DNA of 64,000 nt from Mesorhizobium sp. GTDB taxonomy: Bacteria > Pseudomonadota > Alphaproteobacteria > Rhizobiales > Rhizobiaceae. Shown one piece after another: positions 60,654 through 64,000 of the stretch; within the stretch, counting starts at the first letter, position 1, and every line of letters begins with the position of its first letter. The notes under the pieces were generated by a model, which searched no databases, was not told the DNA's origin, and was given only the letters and a program-made list of their open reading frames with translations. The stretch is taken from positions 155,489 to 219,488 of the forward strand of contig NZ_SUGA01000007.1 of the NCBI RefSeq assembly GCF_004963255.1, written 5' to 3'. The translations under genes were made by a program, and so were the position numbers.

Positions 60654-61900
60654 CTGCGCGCCAGATGAAGCTCGGCCTTTTCCTGTGGGCGACCGGACAC
60701 CACATCGCTGCCTGGCGTCATCCGGACGCGCATGTCACGGCCGGCATCGACATCGGCCATTACATAAAACTCGCCCGCACGGCTGAAGCCGCGAAATTCG
60801 ACATGGTGTTCTGCGAGGACGCCGCCGGCCTGCGCGAGGCCAATGTCCAGATCGCCAGCCAGACGTCACGCTCGATCGGCTTCGAGCCGATCAGCCTGCT
60901 CTCGGCGCTGGCCGCGCAGACCGAGCGCATCGGCTTGGTTTCCACTGCGTCCACCAGCTACAACGAACCTTACGGCCTGGCGCGCATGTTCGCCTCGCTC
61001 GACAATCTGAGCGGCGGGCGCGCCGGCTGGAATCTCGTCACCTCGGCGAGCCCGATCGAGGCCGCGAATTTCGGCGCGACGGGGCTGCGGCCGCATGCCG
61101 ACCGCTATGCGCGGGCGCGCGAATTCGCCACCGTCATCACCGGGCTCTGGAACCGCAAGCCTGCCGGGCATGACGGCGAGAGTTTTTCCGTGAGCGATCC
61201 GCTCGACATACCGCCCTCGCCGCAGGGCGCGCCGGTGATGGTGCAGGCGGGCGCCTCGGACGACGGCAAGGACCTTGCCGCGCGCACCGCCGATGTCGTG
61301 TTCTCGGCGGCGCAGACTTTCGAGGAGGCCAAGGCCTTTTACGACGATCTCAAAGGACGGCTCGCCGCCTATGGCCGCCAGCCGGACGATGTGAAAATCA
61401 TGCCCGGCGTGGCGCCGATCGTGGCCGCCACGAAAGCCGAGGCGCAAGCGAAATACGATGCGCTGCAGGAATTGATCCCGGACGATGTCGGCGTGGCGCT
61501 GCTCTCCAGCTATCTCAGCATCTCCGATCTTGGTCGCTACTCGATCGACGGGCCGCTGCCCGAGCTGCCGGAGAGCGAAGGCATGAAGAGCCGGCAGGCG
61601 CTGGTCATCGAGCAGGCGCGCCGCGACGGGCTCTCGATCCGCGAACTGGCGCGATACTTTGCCGGCGCGCGCGGTCATTGGCGGATCGTCGGCACGGCCG
61701 GAGAGATCGCCGACGAGTTGCAGGCGCGCTTCGAAGGCGGCGCCGCCGACGGCTTCAATGTGATGCCGTCCTGGTTCCCGGGCGAACTCGGCGCCTTCGC
61801 GGCTCTGGTCGTGCCTGAGCTGCAGCGGCGCGGCCTGTTCCGCAAGGACTATGAAGGCCGCACTTTGCGCGAGCATCTCGGCCTCAAGCGGCCGACGTAG
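60650..61900 (+). CDS. LLM class flavin-dependent monooxygenase (NtaA/SnaA/DszA type)
   Basis: The 416-residue protein has the start KLGLFLWATGHHIAAWRHP and TERIGLVSTASTSYNEPYGLARMFASLDNLSGGRAGWNLVTSASPIEAANFG, the pattern of NtaA/DmoA-type enzymes that attack chelators, sulphonates or sulphides using FMNH2 and O2. The substrate is not readable from sequence. It is translationally coupled to the shorter paralogue upstream and convergent, with three bases between, to a PhzF-type gene. Confidence 0.9.
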   Translation: MTARQMKLGLFLWATGHHIAAWRHPDAHVTAGIDIGHYIKLARTAEAAKFDMVFCEDAAGLREANVQIASQTSRSIGFEPISLLSALAAQTERIGLVSTASTSYNEPYGLARMFASLDNLSGGRAGWNLVTSASPIEAANFGATGLRPHADRYARAREFATVITGLWNRKPAGHDGESFSVSDPLDIPPSPQGAPVMVQAGASDDGKDLAARTADVVFSAAQTFEEAKAFYDDLKGRLAAYGRQPDDVKIMPGVAPIVAATKAEAQAKYDALQELIPDDVGVALLSSYLSISDLGRYSIDGPLPELPESEGMKSRQALVIEQARRDGLSIRELARYFAGARGHWRIVGTAGEIADELQARFEGGAADGFNVMPSWFPGELGAFAALVVPELQRRGLFRKDYEGRTLREHLGLKRPT

Positions 61901-61903
61901 GGA

Positions 61904-62734
61904 TTAATCCATCAGCCGCGCCGTTCCGGACACCCTGATCGAACTGCCAGGCGCCGGCGGGATGTCGGCATGGAGGCGCGAGCGCATGCCCATATCCTTG
62001 CCCTGGACGATGTCGATGGCGCCGCCATGCGGCCAGCCGAGATCGCGCAGATAGCCGGCAAAGGCCGCGGTCGCCGCCCCTGTCGCCGGGTCCTCGTAGA
62101 CGCCGCCGGAAGCAAAAGGATTGCGCGTGTGGAAGAGGCGCGGCGTCTCGGCGTAAGCGAGCAGGATCGTGACCAGGCCTTCGCGCCGCATGAAGGACTG
62201 GCCCTGCTTCAAGTCATAAGCCATCGCAGCCAACGCCTCGCGCGACTTCAGCGCCAGCACGAGATGATCGGCGCCGCCATGGATGAGCGCCGGCGGAATG
62301 GCGGGATCGAGATCGCCCGGCTCATAGCCGAGCAAGGCGAGCGCCTCGCCGATCAGTTCCGACGAAGCCGGCCGGCTGCGCGTCGGTGGCGACTGCAGGG
62401 CGGCAGCGACGTTGGCGCCGTCGCAAAAACCTTCGACGGTGATGTTCGCCTGATTGAGGATCAGCGCGAAGACCCCGTTACCAAACTTCCTGACCAGCGC
62501 CGCGCCGAGCGCGATGGTGGCATGGCCACAGAACGGCACTTCCGATTCCGGCGAGAAGTAGCGCACGCGCCAGCTTTCGCCTTCGGGCGCCGCGAAGGCG
62601 GTTTCCGAGAAGCCGATTTCGGCCGCGACGCGCTGCATGTCTGCCGCGTCGGGCAAGGCCTCGCCGATCACCACGCCGGCCGGATTGCCGCCAGTGTTCC
62701 CGTCCGAAAAGGCTGCTATGCGCAGAATGTCCAT
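61904..62734 (-). CDS. PhzF family isomerase-like protein
   Basis: The 276-residue protein has the diaminopimelate-epimerase-like fold of PhzF: FSDGNTGGNPAGVVIGEALPDA at the start, FSETAFA with the catalytic Glu region, SPESEVPFCGHATIALGAAL, and the C-terminal EDPATGAATAAFAGYL. Most members have unknown substrates. ATG 62734 has AGGA five bases upstream. The frame is open for 169 more codons upstream, but that part is a repeat and is not coding. Confidence 0.92.
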   Translation of the reverse strand: MDILRIAAFSDGNTGGNPAGVVIGEALPDAADMQRVAAEIGFSETAFAAPEGESWRVRYFSPESEVPFCGHATIALGAALVRKFGNGVFALILNQANITVEGFCDGANVAAALQSPPTRSRPASSELIGEALALLGYEPGDLDPAIPPALIHGGADHLVLALKSREALAAMAYDLKQGQSFMRREGLVTILLAYAETPRLFHTRNPFASGGVYEDPATGAATAAFAGYLRDLGWPHGGAIDIVQGKDMGMRSRLHADIPPAPGSSIRVSGTARLMD

Positions 62735-62896
62735 GTTTCCTGGCCCCGTTGTCTGTGCGGCGCAACAAATACGTTTCGGGCCGCTTTGGGAAATGAAGAA
62801 AACGGCGAGCTGCGGTGAGCGCCAGTCACACCTGCGATCGGCGTTGCACCTGTAACTAGCGTGACTGGCAGGCCGAGGCTTGATTGCCACGTGGTT
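62735..62896. other. Space upstream of the PhzF gene
   Basis: Part of a 454-bp gene-free region between PhzF and xdhC. This 162-bp part probably contains the PhzF promoter; I see no distinct boxes. The rest is the palindromic element at 62897-63057 and about 130 bp without recognisable content before the xdhC stop. Confidence 0.3.
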
Positions 62897-63057
62897 CCCC
62901 CAGTCCGTCGCTGCTTCGCAGCGCCACCTTTCCCCCCTCCGGAGGGAAAGGAAGGGAGCGTTGCTGGACGAGTGTTGAGGCCAAAAAGCTTGGCGCCTTT
63001 CCTCTACCCCGTCGATCGGGGGAGAGGTGGCTCGGCGAAGCCGAGACGGAGTGGGGG
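62897..63057. repeat. Composite palindromic repeat, copy C (about 160 bp)
   Basis: Outer arms CCCCCAGTCCGTC (62897-62909) and GACGGAGTGGGGG (63045-63057) are inverted copies with one mismatch. Inside are GCTGCTTCGCAGC, a CCTTTCCC..GGGAAAGG hairpin and CTCGGCGAAGCCGAG. The build (outer inverted ends, small hairpins inside) resembles the elements at 37.3, 46.9 and 63.9 kb, with different sequence. Confidence 0.85.
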
Positions 63058-63188
63058 TCGACCAGCGCTGCATTGAACAATACATGCGCCAAGCCGCGCC
63101 GTAGCCCACTTTGTGGGACGAGGAACCCAAGCTTTCCAAGATCGCGACGGCCAGTAGCTGGCGTTTCCTGCCTACATGGCCGGCTGGA

Positions 63189-64000
63189 TCAGCCGGCCAT
63201 CGCCTTTTCAGCGCCGGCCGCGCTTGGCGCATCCGTTGCATGCGCGACCAGCGCCGTCATGATCTCGGCGGCGGCGAGCGCGGCAATCACCGGCGGGCGC
63301 TTATCTTTCACGGCATTGCCGCCGATCGGCGAGACAAGGCGGTCGAACTCGGCTTCGCTGCCATCGGCGGACTTCAGGAACCAGCTCCTGAAGGTGGCTT
63401 TCTTGGTCTTCGAACCGATCATGCCGACATAGGCGATGTCGTCGCGCTTCAGCGCCTCGGCGACGATCAGGAAATCCAGCGCATGGTCATGGGTCAGGAT
63501 GGCGAAGGCCGATCCCGCCGGCGCCTCGCGCACCACGGCTTCGGGCATCGGCGTCAACCGCTTCTCGACCGTTTCCGGCATGCCTTCCAATGCCTCCGAT
63601 CGGGTCTCGACGACGACGACGTGAATCGGCAGCAGCGCCAGCGACGCGGCCAGCGCCTGGCCGACATGGCCGCCGCCGAAAAGGTAGACATGTGGACGGT
63701 GCGCCTCTTCCGATTGAGCCTTGGCGATCAGCTGCTGTTCCAGCACGCCGTCGACGAGGCGGATCAACACCTCGACGCGGCCGCCGCAGCATTGGCCGAT
63801 CTCCGGCCCGAGCGGAACATCGAGCGTGGCGCAGACTTCATCGACCTCAATGCGGGTTTCGTTACCCTCCCCCTCGTGGGGGTCGGAGAGCAGACGGCGC
63901 GAAGCGGCGTCTGCTCTCCGGGGCGGGGGTACGGAGACGCCCCGCCCCCCTCCCCGGCCGACTTCGTCGTCCGACCCTCCCCACAAGGGGGAGGGTGAGG
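63189..64000 (-). CDS. xdhC: Xanthine dehydrogenase accessory protein XdhC, partial
   Basis: XdhC inserts the sulphurated molybdenum cofactor into xanthine dehydrogenase. The visible 270 residues end in the window and run off the right edge. They hold PLGPEIGQCCGGRVEVLI, the Rossmann motif VYLFGGGHVGQALAASLALLPIHVVVVETR, ILTHDHALDFLIVAEAL and YVGMIGSKTKKATF. Upstream of residue ETRIEVDEV the frame continues open through a palindromic repeat, which thus encodes an insert between the N- and C-terminal halves. The N-terminal 80-100 residues lie beyond the window. With guaD and puuD this fits purine catabolism. Confidence 0.88.
   Translation of the reverse strand, partial: SPSPLWGGSDDEVGRGGGRGVSVPPPRRADAASRRLLSDPHEGEGNETRIEVDEVCATLDVPLGPEIGQCCGGRVEVLIRLVDGVLEQQLIAKAQSEEAHRPHVYLFGGGHVGQALAASLALLPIHVVVVETRSEALEGMPETVEKRLTPMPEAVVREAPAGSAFAILTHDHALDFLIVAEALKRDDIAYVGMIGSKTKKATFRSWFLKSADGSEAEFDRLVSPIGGNAVKDKRPPVIAALAAAEIMTALVAHATDAPSAAGAEKAMAG
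63866..64000. repeat. Composite palindromic repeat inside xdhC, copy D
   Basis: Ends CCCTCCCCCTCGTGGGGGTC and GACCCTCCCCACAAGGGGGA form the inverted terminal parts; GGAGAGCAGACGGCGC and GCGTCTGCTCTCC pair inside. It reads open in the xdhC frame over its full visible length. It has the same architecture as the 37.3- and 46.9-kb elements (TCCCCTTGTGGGA ends) but differs in sequence. Confidence 0.85.

Noticed and set aside
62735..63241. N-terminal extension of the PhzF protein by 169 codons
   Set aside because: The open frame crosses a palindromic repeat and does not resemble the family; ATG 62734 has a ribosome site and gives the canonical N-terminus.

Overview
The window looks like chromosomal DNA of a GC-rich alphaproteobacterium of the order Rhizobiales, most likely Mesorhizobium or a close relative. 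The reasons are a class II (CP4-type) EPSP synthase, the aroA-cmk-rpsA order, a split pntAa/pntAb/pntB transhydrogenase, a PuuD-type membrane urate oxidase, a FeeM-like acyltransferase, and many short palindromic intergenic repeats. I count 55 protein genes and one tRNA, tRNA-Ala(GGC). I see no CRISPR array, integrase, transposase or prophage. Bases 1-154 hold nothing I can name.

Left part (0.2-24 kb), mostly core genes: tRNA-Ala, a FYDLN-acid protein, aroA, a cytidylate kinase frame carrying an extra DUF6881 domain, rpsA and an SDR. Then comes a guanidino/arginine cluster: a 2-ketoarginine-decarboxylase-like enzyme, a TetR regulator and a DDAH-like hydrolase on one strand, and a polar amino-acid ABC transporter plus an Ldh-type ketimine reductase on the other. 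It is followed by an NDUFA9-like protein, a cytochrome P450, an FMN reductase, gyrB, and a respiratory/redox group (pntAa-pntAb-pntB, a subunit IV of aa3 oxidase, a tiny DUF3096 membrane protein).

Middle part (24-51 kb), accessory metabolism and signalling: FeeM-like N-acyltransferase, a GGDEF-EAL protein, a giant indolepyruvate:ferredoxin oxidoreductase, a lipoprotein, a CGNR zinc-finger regulator facing an orphan LivH permease across a 36-bp dyad, a TRAP transporter whose binding protein is separated from its membrane subunits by an alcohol dehydrogenase, a C26 glutamine amidotransferase, an Inh-type protease inhibitor, a 2-hydroxyacid dehydrogenase with its LacI regulator (apparently using a CTG start), an EamA exporter, a DUF2000/AraC pair, a MarR regulator, a CobW metallochaperone with a WD40 protein, and a class III aminotransferase coupled to a PuuA-like glutamine synthetase.

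Right part (51-64 kb): a two-gene predicted DNA-repair unit made of a radical SAM protein and a UdgX-type uracil-DNA-binding protein with the KRRIH crosslinking motif; a glycerate kinase; purine catabolism (guaD, puuD, a divergent LysR); two translationally coupled luciferase-like monooxygenases; a PhzF protein; and xdhC, which runs off the right edge and carries a palindromic repeat in frame.

The intergenic spaces contain several repeat families: a REP-like palindrome (five copies), 150-180-bp composite palindromes, and inverted arrays of heptamers. Three copies touch gene ends or enter coding sequence. The strongest candidates for follow-up are the rSAM/UdgX pair, the DUF6881-Cmk fusion, the repeat inside xdhC, the 36-bp dyad and the CTG-started LacI gene.
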